A stretch of 64,000 bases of DNA, from contig NZ_CP012408.1 of assembly GCF_001305595.1 (NCBI RefSeq), positions 1-64,000 on the forward strand, in the 5' to 3' direction. How positions within the stretch are numbered: the first letter of the stretch is position 1; each line of letters starts with the position of its first letter. This stretch comes from Azospirillum thiophilum (GTDB lineage: Bacteria; Pseudomonadota; Alphaproteobacteria; Azospirillales; Azospirillaceae). The notes beneath the pieces were generated by a model. It was not told where the DNA came from, did no database searches, and was given only the letters and a program-made list of their open reading frames with translations. Position numbers and translations under genes: made by a program. Positions 52,905-61,085 of the stretch are shown in pieces.

Positions 52905-54038
52905 ATGGGAGGTCGTCGCCGCCCTACCCCCCCGCAGTCCGAAAGCAAGGAAGCCGTCCTTCCCGCCGTCCGCGATGGTGAAATTCAGCCACCGGAGAAA
53001 GCGCGTCCGAAGTCATATGGAGACCCGACCGACCCGTTTTCTCCAGCGACCGTGCCGAAGGCTGTTGGCGCCACCGTCGTGCGCCGCGTCGTCGAGCCGG
53101 GAAAGCCTGATCCAGGGCCGCTGTCGGCCACCGAGCAGCAACTCTACACGCTGCTGATCGCGCTCGCTTATCCGCGCATTATGGAGACTGAGGTCCACAC
53201 CTTCACGCTGGCGCACATCCGCCGCGCCTGGACCTACCGGATGCGCATCCCCGACAGTGCACAGCGGGCCGCTGATGATGCCGCAGCGGATGGAACCGAT
53301 AACCCGCTATCCGTAGCACTTGCTGGCGGACACCGCTCCTACGACCGCCTGCGGACGATGTTCGACCGCCTGTTGACCACTTTGGTGGAGTGGGACATGT
53401 GGGGCGAGGATGGCCGGCCAGGCTGGGCGAAGAGCACCTTGCTCGCCTCCTGCTCCGTTCAGGAAGGGGCTGATGGCGACCTGGTGGTCAAGTATGCCTT
53501 CGCTCCGCATCTTCGCCCACTGATCGGCGATCCGGCCCTCTACAGCAACCTGCGCCTTCGCGTCCTCTTCGCCTTCACCTCGTCCTACGCCATCCCGCTC
53601 TACGAATGGGCGCAGCGCTTCGCAGACCGCCGGACGCTGCCGTGGCGAGAGACCATGACCGTGGGCCGGCTCCGCGAACTGCTCGATGTGACGCCGGGCA
53701 CGCTCAAGGACTGGGCGCAGTTGCGCCGCCGCGCCCTCGATCCAGCCATCCAGCAGGTCAACGCCTACAGCGAGTTCGACCTGGATTATGAGGTCATCCG
53801 GGCCAAGGAGCGTGGGGCGCCGGTCGAAGAAGTCGTCTGGCAGATCAAGCGCAAGTCCCGTGAGAGCCTGTATGCCCTGACCTACAAGACAGCCGACCGT
53901 CAGAAGCCGAAGGACGCTCCGGGGGCCTCGACCCGCCCGGCCAAATCGCCGGCTCCGTCTGCCGCGACCACCAACAAAAACAACACCAGCGCGCCCGTCG
54001 CGCAGCGGCCGTCGCAGTTTGGCGGCTGGAAACTCTGA
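52905..54038 (+). CDS. Rep_3-family plasmid replication initiator
   Basis: 377 residues. After a charged N-terminus the two winged-helix domains are recognisable: Leu-Tyr-Thr-Leu-Leu-Ile-Ala-Leu then Thr-Tyr-Arg-Met-Arg-Ile, and Tyr-Ala-Ile-Pro-Leu-Tyr-Glu-Trp-Ala-Gln-Arg-Phe, Arg-Glu-Leu-Leu-Asp-Val-Thr-Pro-Gly-Thr-Leu-Lys-Asp-Trp. The C-terminal 55 residues are Ser/Thr/Ala/Pro-rich. It should bind the iterons upstream and load the replisome. A DnaB-like helicase gene follows by 16 bp. Confidence 0.85.
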   Translation: MGGRRRPTPPQSESKEAVLPAVRDGEIQPPEKARPKSYGDPTDPFSPATVPKAVGATVVRRVVEPGKPDPGPLSATEQQLYTLLIALAYPRIMETEVHTFTLAHIRRAWTYRMRIPDSAQRAADDAAADGTDNPLSVALAGGHRSYDRLRTMFDRLLTTLVEWDMWGEDGRPGWAKSTLLASCSVQEGADGDLVVKYAFAPHLRPLIGDPALYSNLRLRVLFAFTSSYAIPLYEWAQRFADRRTLPWRETMTVGRLRELLDVTPGTLKDWAQLRRRALDPAIQQVNAYSEFDLDYEVIRAKERGAPVEEVVWQIKRKSRESLYALTYKTADRQKPKDAPGASTRPAKSPAPSAATTNKNNTSAPVAQRPSQFGGWKL

Positions 54039-54054
54039 GGGGAGGGACGCGCAC

Positions 54055-55473
54055 ATGAACATGATGACCAAATCCGTCGACGGTGATGTCGACGCCGGAA
54101 TGGCCGCCCTGGTGAAACTCAACCTGGAACAGGCCCTCATCCTCGGCTTGGCGCAGAAATGCGATCTGGTGAATTCGATCCACGGCCACATCTCGGCCGA
54201 TGACTTCGCCGACAGCGGCCACCGGGAAGCCTTCCGGCGGATCACGAACGCCGCCAGCGAAGGACAGGATGCGGTGCCGCTGATGGCGCTGCAGGACCTG
54301 CTCACCGATGGCACTCTCGACATCGCGGACCTGCGCAAGCGCCAGCCCCTCGTCACCGCCAAGGGACGCGCGCTGGAAAAGCAGATGCTCGACTACGCTG
54401 ACAAGGTGAGGGAGATGTCGCGGCGGCGCTCGCTGATGGCTCTGCTCGACCAGACGCGCGGACGCATCAACGGCTCCTTCGATGGCGACAATGCGGACGC
54501 GCTTCTCGATTTCGTGCTGTCGACCTGCCGCGAGGTCGTGCACAGCCGCCGCGAACTCGGCGTGAACCGCCGCACGGCGGCGCAGCGCCTCGTGGAGCGC
54601 TTGGAGCAGGGGCAGATCGAGCGCTACTCCACCGGCCTGCAGGTTCTGGACTCCCGCATGCTCGGCGGCCTGTACCCCGGCCGTCTTTACGCCTTCGCCG
54701 GCGGGGCGAAGTCGGGCAAGACAACGATGGGCCTGACCATCTCCCACCACCTCGGCCGCGCCGGCGTCCCGCACATCTACGGCTCCTGGGAGGTCTCGGC
54801 CGACGAACTGGAGCAGCGCCGCCTCGCCTACGAGGCGGGCGTCGACCTTTACGCCCTGACGCCGCTAAACGGTCCGGATGGACGGCCGCTGCCGATCGAT
54901 CCGGAAATCCTGGCTCGCCTGCGCTACGCCGCCGGCAACGCCGCCGACTGCGTGTGGTACCTGCACGATCCGCTGGCGAACGTCGCCAAGTTCCGCCGCC
55001 AGGTCGAATACTACGTCGTGAAGCACAACATTCGCGTGGCTGTGATCGACTACTGGCAGTTGATCGGCTCCACGCCGGGGGATGTCTCACGCACCGAATT
55101 TCTCAACCAGGCTGCCCAGGAACTTGCGGAAATCGCCAAGGTCCTGAACATCGCTCTCGTCGTCGTGGCACAATCCAACACGCGCGGAGAGAGGGACACG
55201 CTGTTCCAGGCTGACGGCCTCAAGCGCGCCTGCGACCAACTCTATTTTATCAAGCGCTGCTATCAGGGTCTCCGCAACAAGCGCGACAAGTTCCTGGATA
55301 ACGGGGACTCCGAGAAGGCCGCCGAGATCGTGATCCCAAATGAATCACACCGCTGGCTCCACATGGAATCAAGCCGGTACACGCCGGTTGCCGACGCCGG
55401 CAACGATGTGACGCCGCGCCTCCGGCTGGCCGCCAACGGCCTCGCCTTCGTCGATTACGACGACGATCTCTGA
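54055..55473 (+). CDS. DnaB-like replicative helicase
   Basis: 472 residues from ATG 54055. The N-terminal 150 residues are helical like the DnaB collar; Gly216-Gly-Ala-Lys-Ser-Gly-Lys-Thr-Thr is Walker A, Ala-Val-Ile-Asp332-Tyr-Trp-Gln-Leu is Walker B, and Val-Val-Ala-Gln-Ser-Asn-Thr-Arg-Gly is a sensor-type segment of the RecA fold. Divergent from chromosomal DnaB, so it is likely a plasmid- or phage-specific helicase loaded by the preceding Rep. In an operon with the primase gene. Confidence 0.85.
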   Translation: MNMMTKSVDGDVDAGMAALVKLNLEQALILGLAQKCDLVNSIHGHISADDFADSGHREAFRRITNAASEGQDAVPLMALQDLLTDGTLDIADLRKRQPLVTAKGRALEKQMLDYADKVREMSRRRSLMALLDQTRGRINGSFDGDNADALLDFVLSTCREVVHSRRELGVNRRTAAQRLVERLEQGQIERYSTGLQVLDSRMLGGLYPGRLYAFAGGAKSGKTTMGLTISHHLGRAGVPHIYGSWEVSADELEQRRLAYEAGVDLYALTPLNGPDGRPLPIDPEILARLRYAAGNAADCVWYLHDPLANVAKFRRQVEYYVVKHNIRVAVIDYWQLIGSTPGDVSRTEFLNQAAQELAEIAKVLNIALVVVAQSNTRGERDTLFQADGLKRACDQLYFIKRCYQGLRNKRDKFLDNGDSEKAAEIVIPNESHRWLHMESSRYTPVADAGNDVTPRLRLAANGLAFVDYDDDL

Positions 55474-55485
55474 GCGGAGGTGAGT

Positions 55486-57612
55486 ATGGCCATTCCCACC
55501 TCCTTCCTCGACGCCCTGCGCGACCTGGTGCCCATCTCCGACGTGGTGGGCCCGCGCGTCCCGCTGAAGCGGGCTGGGCGCGAACTGAAGGCGTGCTGCC
55601 CGTTCCACGCCGAGAACACCCCGAGTTTCTACGTCTCCGACGAAAAGGGCTTCGCGCATTGCTTCGGCTGCGGGGTTCACACCGACATCTTCGGCTTCCT
55701 GATACGCCACGACCATCTGGAGTTCCCAGAGGCCGTGGAAGTCGTCGCCCGGATGGCCGGCCTGCCGATGCCCGAGGTCGATGAGCGGTATCGGGACCAC
55801 TGGCGCCGGGTGAAGGCGACGACAGATCTGCTGCGTGACACGACGGCATGGTTCGAAGAGCGCCTGTGGGCGCCCGAAGGGGCCGAGGCCCTGGCCTACC
55901 TGCGCGGTCGTGGTCTGTCCGACGACGTGATCCGGAAATGGCGTTTGGGCTACGCGCCGGCCGACCGCCAGGCGCTGCGGAACGCCCTGCGCGCCAAGGG
56001 CTACGGCGACGACCTCGGCGTCCAGGCCGGCGTGCTGATGGACAAGAGCAACGGCGTCTTCTGCCCGCTGGCGAACCGCGTCCTCTTCCCCATCGCCACG
56101 AAGGGCGGCTCGGTCGTCGCCTTCGGCGGCCGGCTGCTCGGCGCCGGCACCGACCACCCGGACGCCCCGAAATATTGGAACACGCCCGAGACGGTTGCCT
56201 TCCGGAAGTCGACGACCCTGTTCGGCTTGTCGCGTGCCAACGTCCATGTCCGCCCCGGCACGCCGCCGGTGGTCGTCGAAGGCTACATGGACGTCATCGC
56301 CCTTCACGCCGCCGGCATCGAGACGGCGGTGGCGCCGCTCGGTACCGCTTTGACCGACCAGCACGTCGAGATGTTGTGGCGCTTGCATCAGATGCCGGTG
56401 ATCTGCTTCGACGGCGACCGCGCCGGCCGGGAAGCCGCCCGCCGCCTGTGTGAGCGTGTCCTGCCGCTGATCCACGGCGGCCAGTCCATCCGCATCGCCT
56501 TCCTGCCCGCCGGCCTCGACCCGGACGACCTGGTGCGCCAGCGTGGCGCCGAGGCCATGCGCCGCGTCATCGAGGACGCGATGCCACTGGTGGACGCGAT
56601 CTGGCATCTGGAGACGGATGGACAGCCGAACACGCCGGAAGCCATCGCGTCCTTGAAGAACACCCTCTACGCCGCGGCGTCGCAGGTGAAGATGGACGCC
56701 ACGCTGCGCGATGCCTTCTTTGCCACCTTCCGCGGGCGCCTGGACCGGCTGCGAGGCAGCGGGCGCGGTGGCGCCCAGGTGATGTCCCTGCGCCGCGCCA
56801 AGGCCGACGCCGACCTTGAGGCGGAGCGCCTGCCGATCCTGCTGGTCATGGCGGCCGTGCGGAATCACCCTGAGATCGTCCAAGCGCATCATTTCGCCGC
56901 GGCGGCTGGGCTCTCGGCCCTGCCGGCGGCCGTCCAGTCGATCGACGTGGACGGCGACCTCACCGCGCTTTCGACCGTCGTTCTGGAAGCCCTCCACCAC
57001 GCCGACGGCTTCCAGGCCGCGCTTGCCGAGGCCGTCACGCTGGAGGGGCGCTTCGGCGTCGACCTGCGCCGTCCTCTGCGCCTGCTCGACAGTGCCGACC
57101 TGCGGGCCTATGGCGAGTGGGTGGCGCCTGGCACCGACGCCGCCGAGGTATGGGAGAGCCTGGCTCCGCTGCTGGACTGGCTGGCGGAAACCTACGGCCA
57201 GGAGGATGTTGGTGAGGCGTTGAAGCGCCGGGTTGAGGCGCTGATCGCCCTGCTGGTCGGCCAGCCGGACCGCGTGGTCGGTCGGATGACCGAGAGCGTC
57301 TTCGAGGCCCTGCTGGGCCTTGCTGTTGCGCTGGAGCGCACCAGCGACATGCCTGGTGCTGAACAGGCGGTGAAGGCTGCCATCGTCGTGCTCGTCGGCG
57401 TTGGCCAGGAAACCGTTGGAACCGACAGCGCCTCGGTCATGCGCTCGGTCGCTGAGAGCCTGGACGACGATGACACCGGTGCTCTGGTGCTGATCGAAAG
57501 GCTTCTGGCACACCGTTCGCGGGCATCGGATGACGAGATCGACGCCGTGCTGGCGGACGTGCCGCGTTTGTTGGAGGCGTTCACCGAAGAGGAGGTGCCC
57601 GCGGCAGCATGA
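55486..57612 (+). CDS. DnaG-like primase
   Basis: 708 residues, ATG 55486 with GGAGG 5 bases before. Zinc domain Cys38-Pro-Phe-His41 and Cys59-Phe-Gly-Cys62, then a TOPRIM domain with Val-Val-Glu265-Gly-Tyr-Met-Asp and Phe-Asp309-Gly-Asp311, the catalytic acid set of bacterial primases. A C-terminal helical region of 250 residues resembles no known DnaB-interaction domain. Together with Rep and DnaB-like genes, it gives the plasmid its own priming apparatus. Confidence 0.9.
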   Translation: MAIPTSFLDALRDLVPISDVVGPRVPLKRAGRELKACCPFHAENTPSFYVSDEKGFAHCFGCGVHTDIFGFLIRHDHLEFPEAVEVVARMAGLPMPEVDERYRDHWRRVKATTDLLRDTTAWFEERLWAPEGAEALAYLRGRGLSDDVIRKWRLGYAPADRQALRNALRAKGYGDDLGVQAGVLMDKSNGVFCPLANRVLFPIATKGGSVVAFGGRLLGAGTDHPDAPKYWNTPETVAFRKSTTLFGLSRANVHVRPGTPPVVVEGYMDVIALHAAGIETAVAPLGTALTDQHVEMLWRLHQMPVICFDGDRAGREAARRLCERVLPLIHGGQSIRIAFLPAGLDPDDLVRQRGAEAMRRVIEDAMPLVDAIWHLETDGQPNTPEAIASLKNTLYAAASQVKMDATLRDAFFATFRGRLDRLRGSGRGGAQVMSLRRAKADADLEAERLPILLVMAAVRNHPEIVQAHHFAAAAGLSALPAAVQSIDVDGDLTALSTVVLEALHHADGFQAALAEAVTLEGRFGVDLRRPLRLLDSADLRAYGEWVAPGTDAAEVWESLAPLLDWLAETYGQEDVGEALKRRVEALIALLVGQPDRVVGRMTESVFEALLGLAVALERTSDMPGAEQAVKAAIVVLVGVGQETVGTDSASVMRSVAESLDDDDTGALVLIERLLAHRSRASDDEIDAVLADVPRLLEAFTEEEVPAAA

Positions 57613-57706
57613 TGGCGGGCCTCCTCGCCTTCACCCACGCTGCTGGCCTTCGGCGCCGAATAGGCCCATCTTCTCACCAGGTGGCGGGCTGAGGGGGAGG
57701 GGGGCG

Positions 57707-57976
57707 ATGAACGACATGGTGACCACAGACCGGCTGGCGGCGATGGGCATCGACGAGGCCCAGGCCCTCGTCGACCGGCTGGTCGCCGGCCGCCCTGTGC
57801 TGGCCCAGGCCCTCGCCGTGATGCCAATCCAGAGCCCGCACATGCGTTGCCAGTGGCTGGTCACGCCCGACACGGTGATCGATGGCGACCTCAGTCCGCT
57901 GGAAGCCGCCGACCGCCACGATCTGGCACTCGATGAGGTGATCGTCGATCTGGCCCGCGGGCACGGCGCCGACTGA
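57707..57976 (+). CDS. small hypothetical protein ending the rep operon
   Basis: 89 residues; a GGGGGAGGGGGG ribosome site precedes ATG 57707. Two helices and a strand with Cys-Gln-Trp-Leu-Val-Thr-Pro-Asp-Thr. No family recognised. The terminator at 57987 immediately follows. Confidence 0.55.
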   Translation: MNDMVTTDRLAAMGIDEAQALVDRLVAGRPVLAQALAVMPIQSPHMRCQWLVTPDTVIDGDLSPLEAADRHDLALDEVIVDLARGHGAD

Positions 57977-57986
57977 CCGGCACCGA

Positions 57987-58006
57987 AAAGCCCGGCACCG
58001 GGCTTT
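57987..58006. terminator. bidirectional terminator hairpin
   Basis: AAAGCCCGG and CCGGGCTTT form a perfect 9-bp stem with a CA loop and a T-run for the plus strand, lying between convergent genes ending at 57976 and 58040. It closes the replication operon. Confidence 0.85.
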
Positions 58007-58039
58007 CTGGAAGCGGGCGGGGAGGGCTGGGGCGGCATA

Positions 58040-58894
58040 TCAGGCTGCGGGCTGATGCTCCAGGGCGTCCAGACGCTCCAGCAGCGCGCTCACGATGGTG
58101 GCGGTGACGTGCCGGGAGGGGCTGCCTTGACCCACCGGCGCCGACGCGGCGATCTCCGCGATCCAGGCGTCGGCGTCTTCCTCGTTGCCTCGCAATCGAA
58201 CGGCCGCCGTCTTGATGGCGGGAGCGACAGGCTCCGCCGGCCGTCGGCTGGCGATGGCGTCCAGGATCTTCCGCATCGGATCGACCGGCTGCGCCAGGAC
58301 GCCCCGCAGGCTCTCAACGGTGTGCTGGCGGCCGGCCTTGGGCGGCGCCGACTGCCCGTAATGCCACTTCTTCAGCGTCGGCGTCGGGATGCCCAGGCGC
58401 TCGGCCAGGTGCCGGATGCCCTCGGCGGTGCTCATCTCCTTGTCGGATGCGCTCCGGACGGCCTCCACGGCCGCCACGACGAGCCCAGCGAAGGCCACGT
58501 CGTCCCGCTCGGCCGGATCCTGCCGACGGGAGCGCAGGTAGACGTCGATGCGGCCTTCATCGAGCAGGTAGTCCGCGCCGGCGAGCCGTTCGCCGACGGG
58601 CTGGCCGCGGCCGTCGACCGCGTTGGCCAGCATAACGATGTCGCCGGCCCATGCCCTGCCGGCCGCCGTCCGGATCCAGGCGCTGCCATCGACCGCCGCG
58701 ACGGCGTAGGCGTGCAGGCCATCGCTGCCGGGCCGCCCGACGGGATGAAGGACGTCAGCGCCATGCGCGCGTTCGTAGACCGGCCGCAGCGACCGGATGA
58801 GGCCGGTGACGATGCCGGCGGCGCCGATGGCCTCCTTCACCTCGGCGAGGGCGCGGTCGTCCTCGATGCTGATGAGCCATGTCCTCCTGCTCAT
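58040..58894 (-). CDS. hypothetical HTH-containing protein
   Basis: 284 residues, ATG 58894 with GGAGGA before it. Residues 180-200 (Leu-Ala-Glu-Arg-Leu-Gly-Ile-Pro-Thr-Pro-Thr-Leu-Lys-Lys-Trp) look like an XRE/MerR-style recognition helix, so DNA binding is likely. Front half has an Asp-Asp-Arg-Ala-Leu-Ala-Glu-Val helix and an Asp-Gly-Ser-Ala-Trp strand. Family unknown. It is convergent with the replication operon. Confidence 0.6.
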   Translation of the reverse strand: MSRRTWLISIEDDRALAEVKEAIGAAGIVTGLIRSLRPVYERAHGADVLHPVGRPGSDGLHAYAVAAVDGSAWIRTAAGRAWAGDIVMLANAVDGRGQPVGERLAGADYLLDEGRIDVYLRSRRQDPAERDDVAFAGLVVAAVEAVRSASDKEMSTAEGIRHLAERLGIPTPTLKKWHYGQSAPPKAGRQHTVESLRGVLAQPVDPMRKILDAIASRRPAEPVAPAIKTAAVRLRGNEEDADAWIAEIAASAPVGQGSPSRHVTATIVSALLERLDALEHQPAA

Positions 58895-59207
58895 GGGATT
58901 CCTCCGTTGTTCGTGCTGGACCATCTTCGTGGTCCCGGTGTGGCGGTGTTGGTCCCATTCTACCGCCGCCGGCCGTGATCCGAGCCGCAGGTGCGCGGTT
59001 TCGGAAGTCGATTGCGGGCAGCGGCACCGGGAATTCGGCACCGTCTTCCAGGCGCCGATCAGCGCCAGGCTGCCGGGCGCCCGCCCTCGCTGACCACAGG
59101 CCGACGCGGCCGGCTCTACGCTGTAGATGGCGCCGCCGGCCGCTTGTCGCCGCCGATGGCGGTGCAGCCCGTGGACAGCGTGGGCGGCCGAGTGCTGCCA
59201 GTGAGCC
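58895..59207. other. intergenic interval
   Basis: 313 bp between two minus-strand genes, GC-rich. No small gene, repeat or hairpin was found beyond the promoter and ribosome site of the downstream gene. Confidence 0.5.
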
Positions 59208-59873
59208 TCAGATCAGGGCGAGTTGAGGGGACAGGGCGGCCATCATCGCCCGAATGCGCTCATCGCGCCGTTCGATGAAGCCGTCGTCGACGGCTCCGCG
59301 GGCCCCTGAGTCATCGTTGAGAGTCACGGCATCGATGACGCCGCCAACGCGGTTCCACATCGGCAGCGGGCCTTCGGCGCAGGCGTCGAAAATGGCTTCG
59401 CTCGATGCGTCGGCGGCAGCCGCTGCGACGCGGGCGATCTCATTGTCGTCGACCTCGATGTCGCACAGCAGCCGGCCCACGAGGCGAAGCCGGGTGTCGC
59501 TGCGGGTGGAGCCGTCGTTGGCTCGAGTGATGATGAGGAGGATGATGTCGGCGGCTTCGCCGTCTTCGAAACCCAACGCGCTTTCGAACCGGAGTTGCTG
59601 GCGGATCTCATCGAGCAAACAGTCGGGGTTGGCGTGATCGGAGTGGAGTTCCGGGAGGCGAGGGTCAGCAACCATCCGCATGACGAGCGCCGCGAGCCCA
59701 GGGCCGTTCACCGGAGCGGCGACATCAACGGCTGTGGAGCCGTCGGCAATGAGGTTGGCAAGTTCGTCGCGCCACTCTTCGCCCCAGATGTGGCGGGTGA
59801 TTGCTTCGGAGAGACGAGGATCGATGTCGCACCTGCCGAACGCCGCTTTTATCGCTGCCGTCACCCTGTCCAT
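59208..59873 (-). CDS. hypothetical protein
   Basis: 221 residues, ATG 59873. Acidic helical protein with Asp-Asp-Asn-Glu-Ile-Ala-Arg-Val and an Ala-Ala-Asp-Ala-Ser-Ser-Glu-Ala segment. No fold recognised. Divergent from the nuclease-like gene at 60021, 147 bp away. Confidence 0.6.
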   Translation of the reverse strand: MDRVTAAIKAAFGRCDIDPRLSEAITRHIWGEEWRDELANLIADGSTAVDVAAPVNGPGLAALVMRMVADPRLPELHSDHANPDCLLDEIRQQLRFESALGFEDGEAADIILLIITRANDGSTRSDTRLRLVGRLLCDIEVDDNEIARVAAAAADASSEAIFDACAEGPLPMWNRVGGVIDAVTLNDDSGARGAVDDGFIERRDERIRAMMAALSPQLALI

Positions 59874-60020
59874 TGCCACCGTCCTCATCAACCGCCACGC
59901 CCAGGGGAGTCTTGGCCCGATTTTTATCGACCGGCAAGCGTCCTTCGGTAGCCGGTGATGGGGTTGCGCAAGTGCCAGCAGCGTTGAGATAATAGTAGCC
60001 GATACAACCGGAGCCCTACG

Positions 60021-60797
60021 ATGGACATCGCTGCCTCGGGACCGCTGCTGAGCCGATACGAGATCGATCAGGTCAAACCGCCGGAAAGCCCGATCGAGGC
60101 TAAGATGCTTGATTTGCTCATGGGAGGGCTCAACCTGGGCTACAAGGCGACCTTCGCGGCAGCAGACACCTGGCAGGATGCTGTGGCCATGCTGCGAGCG
60201 GAGCCGGAGACGTTCTCGCGCAACCGAATCTGTGTGTTTCCGCAGGTTGGCGTCGACCGTTACCGCGCGGACATGCTCGTGGCATTCGCCAACCAGTTGA
60301 TCGACCGGATCGACGCATGGGACGGCTTCGATCTCATGTTCATCGAGTGCGACGGAGAAGAATTTCACGGTGAGGACTCTGGACGTCTGCGTGCCGACCG
60401 GGATCGAGAACGCGCCATCAAAGCGGCTACCGGGCTCGATGTGCTGCGGTTCTCGGGCGCGGAGATCTCGTTCTACGCCGACCAAGTGGGAGAAGTAATC
60501 TCAACCTACCTTGAGTCTTACGCCGTCGCCCGCCGCTTCGCCCGGCTGCGGCTGGAACATGCGATGAAGGTCCATGACTACGCACGGTCGGAGACGCAGG
60601 ACATGGTGCCGGAGACGCCGACGGCGATCCTGCGCGCGCGGGTTGCCGCCCGCGATCTCGCCGGCATGCCCTGGGCCAGACGGGAGTATCAGACCCAACT
60701 CGGTCAACAGAACCTGGCGCTGATGCGCAGGGCTGCCGAGGCCATGCGGGCCTGGGCCGAGGAGGCGACGCTGGACTGTCCAGCCTGTCCTCGTTGA
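60021..60797 (+). CDS. DUF559/Vsr-type PD-(D/E)XK protein
   Basis: 258 residues. Pro-Ile-Glu-Ala-Lys-Met-Leu near residue 24, Arg-Tyr-Arg-Ala-Asp-Met near 79 and Phe-Ile-Glu-Cys-Asp-Gly-Glu-Glu-Phe-His near 110, followed by Asp-Arg-Asp-Arg-Glu-Arg and Leu-Arg-Phe-Ser-Gly-Ala-Glu-Ile, make up the DUF559 (Vsr-related) nuclease pattern. Its C-terminal third is a helical extension. Role unknown; the repeat cluster downstream may be regulatory. Confidence 0.7.
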   Translation: MDIAASGPLLSRYEIDQVKPPESPIEAKMLDLLMGGLNLGYKATFAAADTWQDAVAMLRAEPETFSRNRICVFPQVGVDRYRADMLVAFANQLIDRIDAWDGFDLMFIECDGEEFHGEDSGRLRADRDRERAIKAATGLDVLRFSGAEISFYADQVGEVISTYLESYAVARRFARLRLEHAMKVHDYARSETQDMVPETPTAILRARVAARDLAGMPWARREYQTQLGQQNLALMRRAAEAMRAWAEEATLDCPACPR

Positions 60798-60809
60798 TGG
60801 GACCAAGGC

Positions 60810-60955
60810 GTAGACGATGCTCACTGGAAACAGCGCGGAAGTCAGTCATTTCAGTGGACAATCGTCTACACGTCCGCGTTTCAAATTGAGGGCTACCGTC
60901 GACGATTGTCCGTGGATGAATCTGCCGCACTGTGGAAAAGCGTAGACGATTGTCC
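60810..60955. repeat. four-copy 14-bp repeat, GTAGACGATTGTCC
   Basis: Copies lie at 60810 (first nine bases match), 60856-60869 (inverted), 60898-60911 (one mismatch) and 60942-60955. Centres are about 40-46 bp apart, near four helical turns, which suits cooperative binding. No gene spans them; the flanking genes are the DUF559-like gene and the tandem-repeat gene. Confidence 0.7.
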
Positions 60956-61085
60956 GTCGGGCTTTTCGACTCGGCGCTCCTGATTCGCTGGCACCAGTTC
61001 CACCGGCACCAGCCTGTTGTCACCGCAGATGAGGTGGTAGGTGGCTGTTGAGGAGTTGGGAGAGCGAGTTTCCTTCGTGGTGGAT

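Noticed and set aside
55369..57513. 714-codon minus-strand reading
   Set aside because: Antisense to the primase gene, which has intact zinc and TOPRIM motifs.
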